24,304 nt of DNA from Actinomycetota bacterium (lineage in GTDB: Bacteria; Actinomycetota; Acidimicrobiia; Acidimicrobiales; Microtrichaceae). A program made the position numbers and the translations under genes. The notes beneath the pieces are model-generated. The model was given only the letters and a program-made list of their open reading frames with translations, made no database searches and was not told the DNA's origin. The stretch spans positions 1-24,304 of the forward strand of contig WLLG01000005.1 of assembly GCA_009700815.1 (NCBI GenBank), read 5' to 3'. Positions 1 through 6,588 of the stretch are shown piece after piece. Position 1 is the first letter of the stretch, and every line of letters begins with the position of its first letter.

Positions 1-1
1 C

Positions 2-715
2 GAACTGAAAACTCCGATTGGTGCTCTCGGCTTATTGGCAGAGACGATTCGTGATGAACCCGAGAGTGAAGTTGTTGCCCGCCTAGCCGAACGAATGATC
101 GTGGAGGCCGATCGGGCGGCCCACACAATTGACGATCTCTTAGAACTCAGTCGAATTGAGTTTGGGGATGAAACTGAGTTCGACCAGATCTCGGTGCAGT
201 CCGTTGTGAGTGAAGCTACGGCTCGTATTGCTGCTGCGGCCGGGCATTCGGGGATTGAGGTGGTCGTTGATCTCTCGCCGCAGATTCAGGTACTTGGCGA
301 TCGGCGGCAGCTTGTATCGGCCGTGTTCAACTTGTTGGACAACGCTGTCAAGTATTCCCCCGAAGGGTCAGAAATTTTAGTGACTGCCGTTGTTGAGTCG
401 GCCGAGAGCGATCCCCAAGAACTACCACTCGGCCTTGGTCCCAGCGGTTTGTCAACCGGCGACATAGTCAGACTCTCTGTGGCGGATGCCGGAATTGGCA
501 TCCCTAGAAAAGATCTTGATCGCGTTTTTGAACGCTTTTACCGGGTTGATCGTGCCCGGTCTCGAGCTACTGGCGGAACAGGTCTGGGACTCGCCATTGT
601 TCGACATGTGGTGAGTAATCATCAAGGCAATGTGTCAGTGGACTCCATCGAAGGTGTGGGAACCACCTTCACGCTCTCACTTGCAGCAATTCAACCCCTA
701 CAGGAGAACTCATGA
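2..715 (+). CDS. senX3: SenX3-like sensor histidine kinase, 5' truncated by the window
   Basis: Membrane sensor kinase that would autophosphorylate on a His and pass the phosphate to the regulator encoded next. The window opens inside the H-box: the first complete codons read ELKTPIGALGLLAE, so the phospho-acceptor His codon ends at base 1 and all sensor and membrane parts lie upstream. The ATP-binding domain is complete: N-box NLLDNAVKYSPEG (about 325-365), G1 DAGIGIP (about 484-504), F-box FERFYRVD and G2 GGTGLGLAIV (about 573-600). A loop of about 25 residues rich in Ser, Glu and Pro separates the N-box from G1. The H-box closely resembles mycobacterial SenX3, a phosphate-responsive kinase; the stimulus here is inferred only. 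Its TGA overlaps the next ATG (ATGA), implying translational coupling. Confidence 0.93.
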   Translation, partial: ELKTPIGALGLLAETIRDEPESEVVARLAERMIVEADRAAHTIDDLLELSRIEFGDETEFDQISVQSVVSEATARIAAAAGHSGIEVVVDLSPQIQVLGDRRQLVSAVFNLLDNAVKYSPEGSEILVTAVVESAESDPQELPLGLGPSGLSTGDIVRLSVADAGIGIPRKDLDRVFERFYRVDRARSRATGGTGLGLAIVRHVVSNHQGNVSVDSIEGVGTTFTLSLAAIQPLQENS

Positions 716-1476
716 ACACAACGACTCGTGCCAACAATCCCACTTCTTCGGCTGCGGGGTCTGCGCCGATCACAGTGTTGCTCGTAGAGGACGAGGAGGC
801 TTTCGTGGACGCACTGACTGTTGGGTTGGGGCGCGAGGGGTTCATCGTGGAGGTGGCTAGAGATGGGGCCGAGGCCCTTGAGCGCTTCGCCTTAGTCAAG
901 CCCGACCTCGTGCTGCTTGACGTCATGCTGCCAAACATTTCTGGACTCGATGTATGTCGAGAGATTCGCCGCAGTAGCGATACGCCCATCATCATGGTGA
1001 CTGCAAAGGGAGCTGAGATTGACACAGTGGTAGGGCTCGAGGTGGGCGCCGATGACTACGTCACGAAGCCGTACCGATTGCGAGAATTAGTTGCCCGGAT
1101 GCGCGCAGTGTTGCGGCGCCATGGTGCAGCGACCGGATCCGATGCAGCAGGCGTTGAGGGTGACAGTCGCGAGGTTCTCGCCCTAGATGGAGTTGAGCTC
1201 GATACTGATAGCCATGAGGTGCGCGTGCGTGGCGAAGTGGTCAACCTGCCGCTCAAAGAGTTTGAGTTGCTGTCTCTGCTCATGGAGAACGCAGGTCGAG
1301 TCTTGCCAAGGTCAACCTTGATTGATCGAGTCTGGGGAAGCGACTACGTGGGCGATACCAAGACTCTGGATGTGCACGTCAAGCGAGTGCGTTCCAAAAT
1401 TGAAGATGACCCAGCACGCCCCACCCGGATCGTTACCATTCGTGGGTTGGGTTACAAGTACGCAAATAATCGCTGA
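712..1476 (+). CDS. regX3: RegX3/PhoB-family response regulator (OmpR class)
   Basis: DNA-binding response regulator of 254 residues, the likely partner of the kinase that ends inside its start codon. The receiver domain spans about residues 20-135, with acidic residues E26/D27, phospho-acceptor D70 in LLDVMLP, T97 and K119 in TKPY. A winged-helix DNA-binding domain follows (about 155-250), ending RIVTIRGLGYKY, which is typical of OmpR/PhoB proteins. The segment MVTAKGAEIDTVVGLEVGAD closely resembles RegX3, which controls phosphate-starvation genes in actinobacteria. The ATGA overlap supports this start, giving an N-terminal extension of about 18 Ser/Thr/Asn-rich residues before the domain. 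No recognition site could be confirmed in the window, so the targets are unknown. Confidence 0.93.
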   Translation: MNTTTRANNPTSSAAGSAPITVLLVEDEEAFVDALTVGLGREGFIVEVARDGAEALERFALVKPDLVLLDVMLPNISGLDVCREIRRSSDTPIIMVTAKGAEIDTVVGLEVGADDYVTKPYRLRELVARMRAVLRRHGAATGSDAAGVEGDSREVLALDGVELDTDSHEVRVRGEVVNLPLKEFELLSLLMENAGRVLPRSTLIDRVWGSDYVGDTKTLDVHVKRVRSKIEDDPARPTRIVTIRGLGYKYANNR

Positions 1477-1508
1477 GTATCCCGTAGCGAGCCATCGGGC
1501 TCTGCTCC

Positions 1509-1514
1509 TACCAT
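1509..1514 (+). promoter_or_regulatory. Putative -10 box (TACCAT) for leaderless transcription of the MFS gene
   Basis: TACCAT fits TANNNT and is followed by 7 nt and then ATG at 1522. This places the expected transcription start on the start codon. No Shine-Dalgarno sequence is visible. It is one of six such arrangements in the window. Confidence 0.4.
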
Positions 1515-1521
1515 GGTGGCT

Positions 1522-2898
1522 ATGGCCGAGCCTTCTTCAACCTCGAGATCAGGCTCTCGGTTTGGAGTGGACCCGGCGATCCCCTTTAGTGGTCTGGCGC
1601 TCACTCATGTACTCGCAACCGGCGGAGACGCACTCGTTGCCCTGGTTCTAGCTGGCTCGCTCTTCTTCTCTGTTGATCCCTCGGGTGCCCGGTGGAGAAT
1701 CGCGCTCTATCTGCTGTTCACAATGGCGCCGTTTGCCATTGTGGGGCCACTCATCGGGCCTGCCATGGATCGTGCCAAAGGTGGACGCCGATGGATGTTG
1801 GTTGGGTCCACAGTAGGGAGAGCAGTCGTTGCGTGCGCCATGATTTTTAGCGCCGGTTCGAACAGTCTGCTGCTGTTCCCTGAAGCCTTCTTTATGTTGG
1901 TTTTTGCAAAGTCCTACTCAGTGGCGAAGGCCGCAATTGTGCCCACTGTTGTGCACAGCGATGCAGAACTCGTCGAGGCAAATTCCAAGTTGCAACTACT
2001 AGCTGGGTTGGCCGCATTCGGTGCGGGCATCCCCGGCGCGCTGGTGTTGTGGGTTGGAGGCCCGGGTGCAGTGGCAGGCCTGAGTGCACTGGTATTTCTG
2101 GCGGCCTCGTTCGCCTCGCTGCGTGTCCCGGTGACGGTGGTCGCTGCCGAGGAAGAGGATGAGCAAGAAAAAGCAGAGCTTCGTAGCGCAGGAGTTTTGT
2201 CGGCTGCATCTGCAATGGGGACACTGCGTTGGGTTGTTGGGTTTGTAACGTTCCTCTTGGCCTTTGCACTGCGGGGAGCATCCTCGGAAACAGGTCTAGG
2301 AATGGCCACGGGGCACCTCCTGCAGAATCCGGACGGCACACTGGAAACATCGGCAGTGAGTGCACCTGGAGTCCCGCCGGTTTGGCACTTTGGCGTGATC
2401 ATTGCGCTAACGGGGATTGGAGGGTTGCTCGGTGCGGCCGTAGCTCCCATTATCCGCCGGCATCTTCGCGAGGAACTCTTGCTGTTAGGGGCGCTCGGCC
2501 TTGCCGTTTGCGGCGGAGTTGCAGGGTTCATTTTTCCTGGCCTTGTGGGTCAAGCATTGCTTGCCGGATCTGTGGCCATGGCGGCGGCCTCTGGCAAGCA
2601 AGCCTTTGATGCAGTTGTGCAGCGAGACGCACCCGATGCAAATCGAGGCCGCTCTTTTGCCAGGTTTGAGTCTCGCTTCCAAGTGATTTGGGTGCTCGGT
2701 GCGGCAGTTCCTGTTCTCATAGCTATGCCCACTCGCCTTGGCGGGGCCATCGTCATGGTTGTTGCCGCCGGGTCGGCTGCGTTCTTTTCCTCTTCTTTGA
2801 GTGCAATGCGCAAGGGGAGAGTGCCACCGCGACTGCCTACTGCCAAGGGGATAACGAAGACCGTTCGCCAGGCTCGAAAACCAAAGAATCCGACTTAG
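1522..2898 (+). CDS. Major facilitator superfamily-like transporter
   Basis: Polytopic inner-membrane protein of 458 residues with about 10-12 hydrophobic segments. An MFS motif-A-like loop, GPAMDRAKGGRRWMLVGS, follows the second hydrophobic segment. The middle loop is acidic (AAEEEDEQEKAELRS), as in two-half MFS carriers, and the C-terminal tail is strongly basic (KGITKTVRQARKPKNPT) and probably cytoplasmic. The substrate cannot be read from the sequence; drug or siderophore exporters of the MFS_3 group are the nearest resemblance. ATG 1513 is in frame three codons earlier, but ATG 1522 is preferred because it follows a TANNNT box by 7 nt. The gene ends 15 nt from the stop of the convergent DUF2342 gene, leaving little room for separate terminators. 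Confidence 0.8.
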   Translation: MAEPSSTSRSGSRFGVDPAIPFSGLALTHVLATGGDALVALVLAGSLFFSVDPSGARWRIALYLLFTMAPFAIVGPLIGPAMDRAKGGRRWMLVGSTVGRAVVACAMIFSAGSNSLLLFPEAFFMLVFAKSYSVAKAAIVPTVVHSDAELVEANSKLQLLAGLAAFGAGIPGALVLWVGGPGAVAGLSALVFLAASFASLRVPVTVVAAEEEDEQEKAELRSAGVLSAASAMGTLRWVVGFVTFLLAFALRGASSETGLGMATGHLLQNPDGTLETSAVSAPGVPPVWHFGVIIALTGIGGLLGAAVAPIIRRHLREELLLLGALGLAVCGGVAGFIFPGLVGQALLAGSVAMAAASGKQAFDAVVQRDAPDANRGRSFARFESRFQVIWVLGAAVPVLIAMPTRLGGAIVMVVAAGSAAFFSSSLSAMRKGRVPPRLPTAKGITKTVRQARKPKNPT

Positions 2899-2913
2899 GG
2901 CCAGCTGGGCTGC

Positions 2914-4236
2914 TCAGCTATCCATATCTGGAAAGTCAGGAATCTCAAATTCGGGAAGGTCATCCAAGTCGAGGTCATGGGACTCGATCCCGACTCGAGC
3001 TAACCAAAGCCCTGGAGCGTCGAGTTCCGCTGGCGTCGGCAAGTGCGCCTCATCCGTCCACAGTTGACTCAGTGCCTGTGTTCCGCTTCGCTCCACGATG
3101 CCATCCACAAACTGAGAGCCTCGGTCGAAGGTGCTCTGAGAGAGCTCGAGGCCAAAGAGTCGCTCAACAAATCGGCTTGCCGGGCCTGCCTCGGCACGGC
3201 GCCGGCGCAGTGCCTCTGTTACGCGGTCGTATTCAGGGATGAGGCGACCCCCCAGGGTATCGAGCACCCAATCCACGTAGCCCTCAACAGTGGCAACCAC
3301 TGCAGCGATTCTTGGCATGAGGAGCAACTGCGCCTCTGACTGCATTGCGCTCAGGAGTACGTCGGGGTCGCCGGCAAGCCGCTGAAGCGCTTCGAGCTCG
3401 GGCTCTGATCCGCCTAGATCCTCGTCGATTCCAAGGCCTCTCATGCGGCGTTCAATCTCTGCGGGATCTTGGCTAAAAGCCGAGACGTATTCTCCCAAAA
3501 GACCATCGAGGTGAGCCCGAACGTGGTCAAGATTCAGAACATGTTGATGCGCAACGTCTGACAGGCAGACCCATAGACGAATCGCCTCTCGCGGCAAGGT
3601 CCAATCATCGGCGAACTCGTCTACGTTGCGAAGCACAAGGGTGAGGGGTTCATGTGCAGGCCGGGGGAGCGGTAACTCGTAATGGCCGAGTGCGCGGGTC
3701 GCAAGGTGGCCGGCTGTGCTTCCCGCCATCATTCCAAGCAGCATCGGCCCCATCATGCCCATCAGTTGTTTGATGAGCGCCTCTGGCGGCATCCCAGGAA
3801 GTGTGGGCTGCTGCAAGTCAATCTCGGTGAAGTCCTCGGATCCAAGGTCACCAAGTTGGGATTGCAAAGCCGCACCAATAGAGCCGGACAGTTCTTCGAG
3901 TAGCGGTCGCTCTTCATCCAGGAATCGCTTTGCCCACTGCGTGCGGTTGAGCGCTTCAATGCGGACGGGTTCCTCAACTGATCTACCCGTCACCTCGCCC
4001 ACGTGAAGTTCGGCAACTCGAGCGAGTTGCTCGATTGCTAGACGATCAGCTGGGTCAACGTTTGGTTCTGGCTGACCTTCGGTGGCGATTGCGCCAGCGA
4101 GCTGAAGGGCAGTGTCCCAACTACCTGCGGGCCCACCGGCAAACATTTTCGACAAATCCTGAAGGAAAAAGTTCATGGATTCGAACGGGTTGTCATCCCC
4201 GGAGGGATCGGAACCGAAGGGGTCAGAAAAACTCAC
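2914..4236 (-). CDS. DUF2342 / zincin-like family protein (Rv3195-like), metal site degenerate
   Basis: A 440-residue soluble protein resembling the actinobacterial DUF2342 'zinc-dependent metalloprotease / putative hydrolase' family. Family-like stretches are MFAGGPAGSWDTALQLA near residue 31, ARVAELHVGEVTG near 72, REAIRLWVCLSDVAH (216-230) and VEGYVDWVLD (317-326). Where F420-associated relatives carry HExxH, this protein has S226-D-V-A-H230, so a working zinc protease is doubtful. A Gly/Met-rich stretch (residues about 148-172) precedes the domain, and the tail is very acidic (DLDLDDLPEFEIPDFPDMDS). The start is GTG, directly behind GAGGGA and 6 nt after a TAGCAT box, suggesting leaderless initiation. 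It lies 36 nt downstream of the trypsin-like gene on the same strand. Molecular function is unknown. Confidence 0.82.
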   Translation of the reverse strand: MSFSDPFGSDPSGDDNPFESMNFFLQDLSKMFAGGPAGSWDTALQLAGAIATEGQPEPNVDPADRLAIEQLARVAELHVGEVTGRSVEEPVRIEALNRTQWAKRFLDEERPLLEELSGSIGAALQSQLGDLGSEDFTEIDLQQPTLPGMPPEALIKQLMGMMGPMLLGMMAGSTAGHLATRALGHYELPLPRPAHEPLTLVLRNVDEFADDWTLPREAIRLWVCLSDVAHQHVLNLDHVRAHLDGLLGEYVSAFSQDPAEIERRMRGLGIDEDLGGSEPELEALQRLAGDPDVLLSAMQSEAQLLLMPRIAAVVATVEGYVDWVLDTLGGRLIPEYDRVTEALRRRRAEAGPASRFVERLFGLELSQSTFDRGSQFVDGIVERSGTQALSQLWTDEAHLPTPAELDAPGLWLARVGIESHDLDLDDLPEFEIPDFPDMDS

Positions 4237-4242
4237 TCCCTC

Positions 4243-4248
4243 ATGCTA
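4243..4248 (-). promoter_or_regulatory. Putative -10 box (TAGCAT) for the DUF2342 gene
   Basis: On the minus strand TAGCAT is followed by GAGGGA and then the GTG start, a 6-nt gap fitting leaderless transcription. It abuts the inverted repeat at 4249-4264. Confidence 0.4.
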
Positions 4249-4264
4249 GGTGTCCGCTGACACC
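4249..4264. promoter_or_regulatory. Inverted repeat GGTGTC-N4-GACACC, candidate operator
   Basis: A perfect 6-bp dyad with a 4-bp centre (CGCT) lies in the 36-bp gap between the trypsin-like and DUF2342 genes, immediately upstream of the putative -10 of the latter. A dimeric regulator bound here would block RNA polymerase. It could instead act as a short RNA hairpin between two cotranscribed genes. Confidence 0.35.
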
Positions 4265-4272
4265 AATGAGGC

Positions 4273-5097
4273 TCAGGTCCTAAGAAGTCGGTCAGCTACG
4301 TCCAGAGCTGTGCCTGCAACAAGTATCTCAACCGCCCCAGTGGTCGCAGAACCAGTTGGGCGTGATTCAGTGAGAGTCGTGATTCCCATGAACGCTCCAT
4401 CGGGGCTGAAAACAAGTCCTCCCGACAACATCTCTGGGCCTGCAGCTAGTGCCGAATCTCCAGCAGCTAGGTGTCCGACACGGGCCGTGACCCCAAGAAT
4501 CGGGTCGGCGTAGAACACAGTGACCTGCTGTGATGTTTTCGGTAACTCTGCTGTGGTCATAGCCGTTCCAGAGGTTCCCGCACTTGGCTCAATGGGGCGC
4601 AGAACGGCCAGGTCGGACGCGGGATCTGTAGCGATGATCTCGAACTTTTCTTGGCTGCCGTCGGCGCAAGCCGCCCAGACTTCATCCTCAGGCGAGAGCA
4701 GATGTGCTGGCAGAAGTAGATGGCCTTGAGGGTCGAAACGAAGCGCCGTTGCCACCGTAGATTCCGCCACGCTGACGATGGTGACCTTGGCTACGTACTC
4801 CGACTGCAGCGAGGCTCGTTGGTTCACCGCAAGGTCTGCTGACATTTGTGAGGCCTGTTGGGTGGAAAGTTGCCGCTGCTGAGACATCTCCATTGGTCGA
4901 GTTGCGCCTAGTGCGAATCCCGTTCCCAGAAGGGCCACAACCGCGAGCAACACTGACCCTGCAATCCATACGGCGCGCCGCTGGTCAACCCGGCAGCGAG
5001 ATTCAAGCCCCACCTCGCTTGGGTGTTGCCAGGCTCGCTCGGCCATTTGGTGCTGCCTGATCTCGGGGCCGAGTTCTTCTGGTTCGATCTCGGTCAT
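4273..5097 (-). CDS. Membrane-anchored trypsin-like (HtrA-type) protein, atypical active-site serine motif
   Basis: A 274-residue protein with a cytoplasmic N-terminus containing RAWQHPSEVG (residues 21-30), one membrane segment (about 43-64), a Gln/Ser-rich stalk (about 70-100) and an extracytoplasmic trypsin-like domain. The triad can be placed on H132 (LPAHLL), D162 (DPASDLAVL) and S225 (MLSGGLVF). The serine motif is not the usual GNSGGP: Met-Leu replace Gly-Asn before the Ser, and Leu replaces the final Pro, so the oxyanion hole may be altered. No PDZ domain follows, unlike classical HtrA. It may be a weakly active protease or a pseudoprotease scaffold. ATG 5097 is preceded by TAACCT with a 7-nt gap, another leaderless-type start. 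It is likely cotranscribed with the DUF2342 gene. Confidence 0.72.
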   Translation of the reverse strand: MTEIEPEELGPEIRQHQMAERAWQHPSEVGLESRCRVDQRRAVWIAGSVLLAVVALLGTGFALGATRPMEMSQQRQLSTQQASQMSADLAVNQRASLQSEYVAKVTIVSVAESTVATALRFDPQGHLLLPAHLLSPEDEVWAACADGSQEKFEIIATDPASDLAVLRPIEPSAGTSGTAMTTAELPKTSQQVTVFYADPILGVTARVGHLAAGDSALAAGPEMLSGGLVFSPDGAFMGITTLTESRPTGSATTGAVEILVAGTALDVADRLLRT

Positions 5098-5104
5098 CGA
5101 GCGA

Positions 5105-5110
5105 AGGTTA
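5105..5110 (-). promoter_or_regulatory. Putative -10 box (TAACCT) for the trypsin-like gene
   Basis: The minus strand reads TAACCT, then 7 nt, then ATG at 5097. The TANNNT box and spacing fit leaderless transcription, and no Shine-Dalgarno sequence is seen. Confidence 0.38.
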
Positions 5111-5127
5111 GTGAGGTGTTCTCGTAA

Positions 5128-5146
5128 CTAGGTCGCGGCCTAGCAT
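5128..5146 (+). promoter_or_regulatory. Imperfect palindrome plus TAGCAT box upstream of the mreB cluster
   Basis: CTAGG-TCGCGG-CCTAG (5128-5143) is a 16-bp near-palindrome. TAGCAT (5141-5146) overlaps its right arm and could be the -10 of the 5236-6555 cluster. The 11-mer CTAGCATCAAG here (5140-5150) recurs exactly at 10225-10235, upstream of the binding-protein gene. If used, this promoter gives an untranslated leader of about 80 nt before the short ORF at 5236. The rest of the 236-bp gap 5098-5333 shows no other clear signal. Confidence 0.3.
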
Positions 5147-5235
5147 CAAGGTGATAGTTGCGAGGAGTAAAAAATCTCTAGCTCACCTACTGATTACCTC
5201 GACGATGTGGGACCATGAATAGGATCTTTCCTAGG

Positions 5236-5337
5236 ATGAAGACAGTGTTGAGCGGTCAGATGTTGAACAAACTTATGAAGAACCCCATGCAGGTCAACCT
5301 GTTTCTCTTTTCTGTGAGTCCAGGGCACCTGCTGTGA
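5236..5337 (+). CDS. Possible 33-residue leader ORF ahead of the small membrane protein
   Basis: ATG 5236 opens a 33-codon frame (starting MKTVLSGQMLNKLMKNPM) that ends with TGA at 5335-5337, overlapping the GTG start of the next gene (GTGA). An in-frame ATG at 5215 would give 40 residues. There is no good Shine-Dalgarno sequence for either; TAGGAT (5220-5225) lies 10 nt before ATG 5236. The peptide matches no family I recognise. The exact 4-nt overlap suggests a translated leader that delivers ribosomes to the next gene, but an open frame this short could be chance. Confidence 0.3.
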   Translation: MKTVLSGQMLNKLMKNPMQVNLFLFSVSPGHLL

Positions 5338-5549
5338 ACAATGTTGTGTACTTGGTCCTCGTTGTTGCACTCAGCTGTGTAGGCATGCTGCTGCTGTGGG
5401 CAAAAAACAGGGATCCAATTTCTCCTGGGTCTTCGGTAGATCAGTTTCAAGACAAGATGCAGGCCCTAGCTCCGCCTGAGTCCGAAACGGGCCGCTCTTC
5501 GGCTGCTTCATCGGATCAGGGCACCTCGAGTCCGAACCGGGGAAGTTGA
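5334..5549 (+). CDS. Small single-pass membrane protein upstream of mreB
   Basis: A 71-residue protein: a short N-terminus, one hydrophobic segment (about residues 4-22, VVYLVLVVALSCVGMLLLW), a basic exit (AKNRD), the amphipathic-looking segment SSVDQFQDKMQALAPP, then a Ser/Pro/Gly-rich tail. That makes it a membrane-tethered protein with its tail in the cytoplasm. GTG 5334 overlaps the TGA of the preceding short ORF; AGGG lies 8 nt upstream. Its TGA (5547-5549) ends one nucleotide before the CTG taken as the mreB start, so the two are probably translationally coupled. A role as membrane partner of the MreB-like filament is inferred from position only. Confidence 0.6.
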   Translation: MNNVVYLVLVVALSCVGMLLLWAKNRDPISPGSSVDQFQDKMQALAPPESETGRSSAASSDQGTSSPNRGS

Positions 5550-5550
5550 T

Positions 5551-6555
5551 CTGGCACGCGACCTAGCGATCGATCTGGGTACTGCCAACACGTTGGTTTA
5601 CGCCAGAGGAGAGGGCATCGTCTTGAACGAGCCTTCCGTTATCGCGCTCAACAGCCGGACCAATGAAGTCCTCGCCATGGGACGAGATGCGTGGAAGATG
5701 ATCGGACGCACACCTAGCTACATCGTGGCTGTGCGGCCACTGCGCAAAGGTGCCATCACCGATTTTGAGGTCACTCAAGAAATGATTCGGCTGCTCCTCA
5801 AGCGCGTAGGAGTAAATCGGTTCAATCGCCCCCGAGTGGTGATTTGCGTTCCCTCGGCAATTACTGCAGTAGAGAAACGTGCCGTAACAGAAGCAGCTCG
5901 AAAGGCTGGCGCAACAGAAGCTCAGTTGATCGAGCAGCCAATGGCAGCAGCGATTGGGGCGGGATTGCCCATCAATGAGCCAATGGCAAACATGGTGGTT
6001 GATATCGGCGGCGGCACATCAGAGACAGCTTTGATCTCGTTAGGGGGAGTGGTTGCGCTGCAAGCAGTGCGAATCGGTTCCTTTGATATTGATGCAGCGA
6101 TCATCACCTATATTCGCCGCGAATACGGGATTGCCATCGGCGAACAGACTGCTGAAGAGATAAAGATTCTGATCGGATCGGCTCACCCAACTCCCGAGGA
6201 GGGCAGGGCCGAGGTACGTGGCAGAGAACTGATGTCGGGGCTTCCTCGCACCATCATCTTGTCTGCAGCCGAGGTTCGAGTAGCGATTTCTGACCCGGTC
6301 AATGCCATGGTCGACTCTGTGCTCGCTTGTCTCTCCGAGGCACCACCCGAACTAGCCCAAGACCTTATTGAGCATGGCATTCATTTGGTAGGTGGCGGAT
6401 CGCTCCTGAAGGGCCTCGACCTGCGTATCGCTAAAGAGAGCGAGGTTCCCGTGCAGTTGGTTCGACAGCCACTCGAGTCGGTGGTGCTAGGTGCGGGGCG
6501 CGTCGTTGAATCCTACGAAGAGTTGAGAGACATGTTTATGGGCGCGCGTAGATAA
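5551..6555 (+). CDS. mreB: MreB-like bacterial actin, CTG start
   Basis: Actin-fold ATPase of 334 residues that forms membrane-associated filaments guiding cell-wall synthesis. Visible signatures are phosphate-1 DLGTANTLVY (residues 8-17), LNEPSVIALN, IEQPMAAAIGAGLPI, phosphate-2 VDIGGGTSETALISLGG and the adenosine motif LVGGGSLLKGLD. The canonical N-terminus ARDLAIDLGTANT is encoded directly after CTG 5551; no ATG, GTG or TTG lies nearby upstream in frame, and the first downstream one (TTG 5593) would delete phosphate-1. GGGGAAG (5539-5545) gives a Shine-Dalgarno sequence 5 nt before CTG. No mreC, mreD or rodA follows, so this may be an Mbl-type paralogue. The next gene, livG, begins 33 nt downstream on the same strand. 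Confidence 0.92.
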   Translation: MARDLAIDLGTANTLVYARGEGIVLNEPSVIALNSRTNEVLAMGRDAWKMIGRTPSYIVAVRPLRKGAITDFEVTQEMIRLLLKRVGVNRFNRPRVVICVPSAITAVEKRAVTEAARKAGATEAQLIEQPMAAAIGAGLPINEPMANMVVDIGGGTSETALISLGGVVALQAVRIGSFDIDAAIITYIRREYGIAIGEQTAEEIKILIGSAHPTPEEGRAEVRGRELMSGLPRTIILSAAEVRVAISDPVNAMVDSVLACLSEAPPELAQDLIEHGIHLVGGGSLLKGLDLRIAKESEVPVQLVRQPLESVVLGAGRVVESYEELRDMFMGARR

Positions 6556-6588
6556 GTTGCCCGGTCGAGATGCAATGAATGGAGGGAA

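Noticed and set aside
1892..2531. Two long minus-strand frames inside the MFS gene
   Set aside because: Ser/Pro/Thr-rich shadows of a well-supported membrane protein.
5593..5595. TTG as the mreB start
   Set aside because: It would remove DLGTAN, the phosphate-binding motif needed by actin-fold ATPases; CTG 5551 restores the normal N-terminus.
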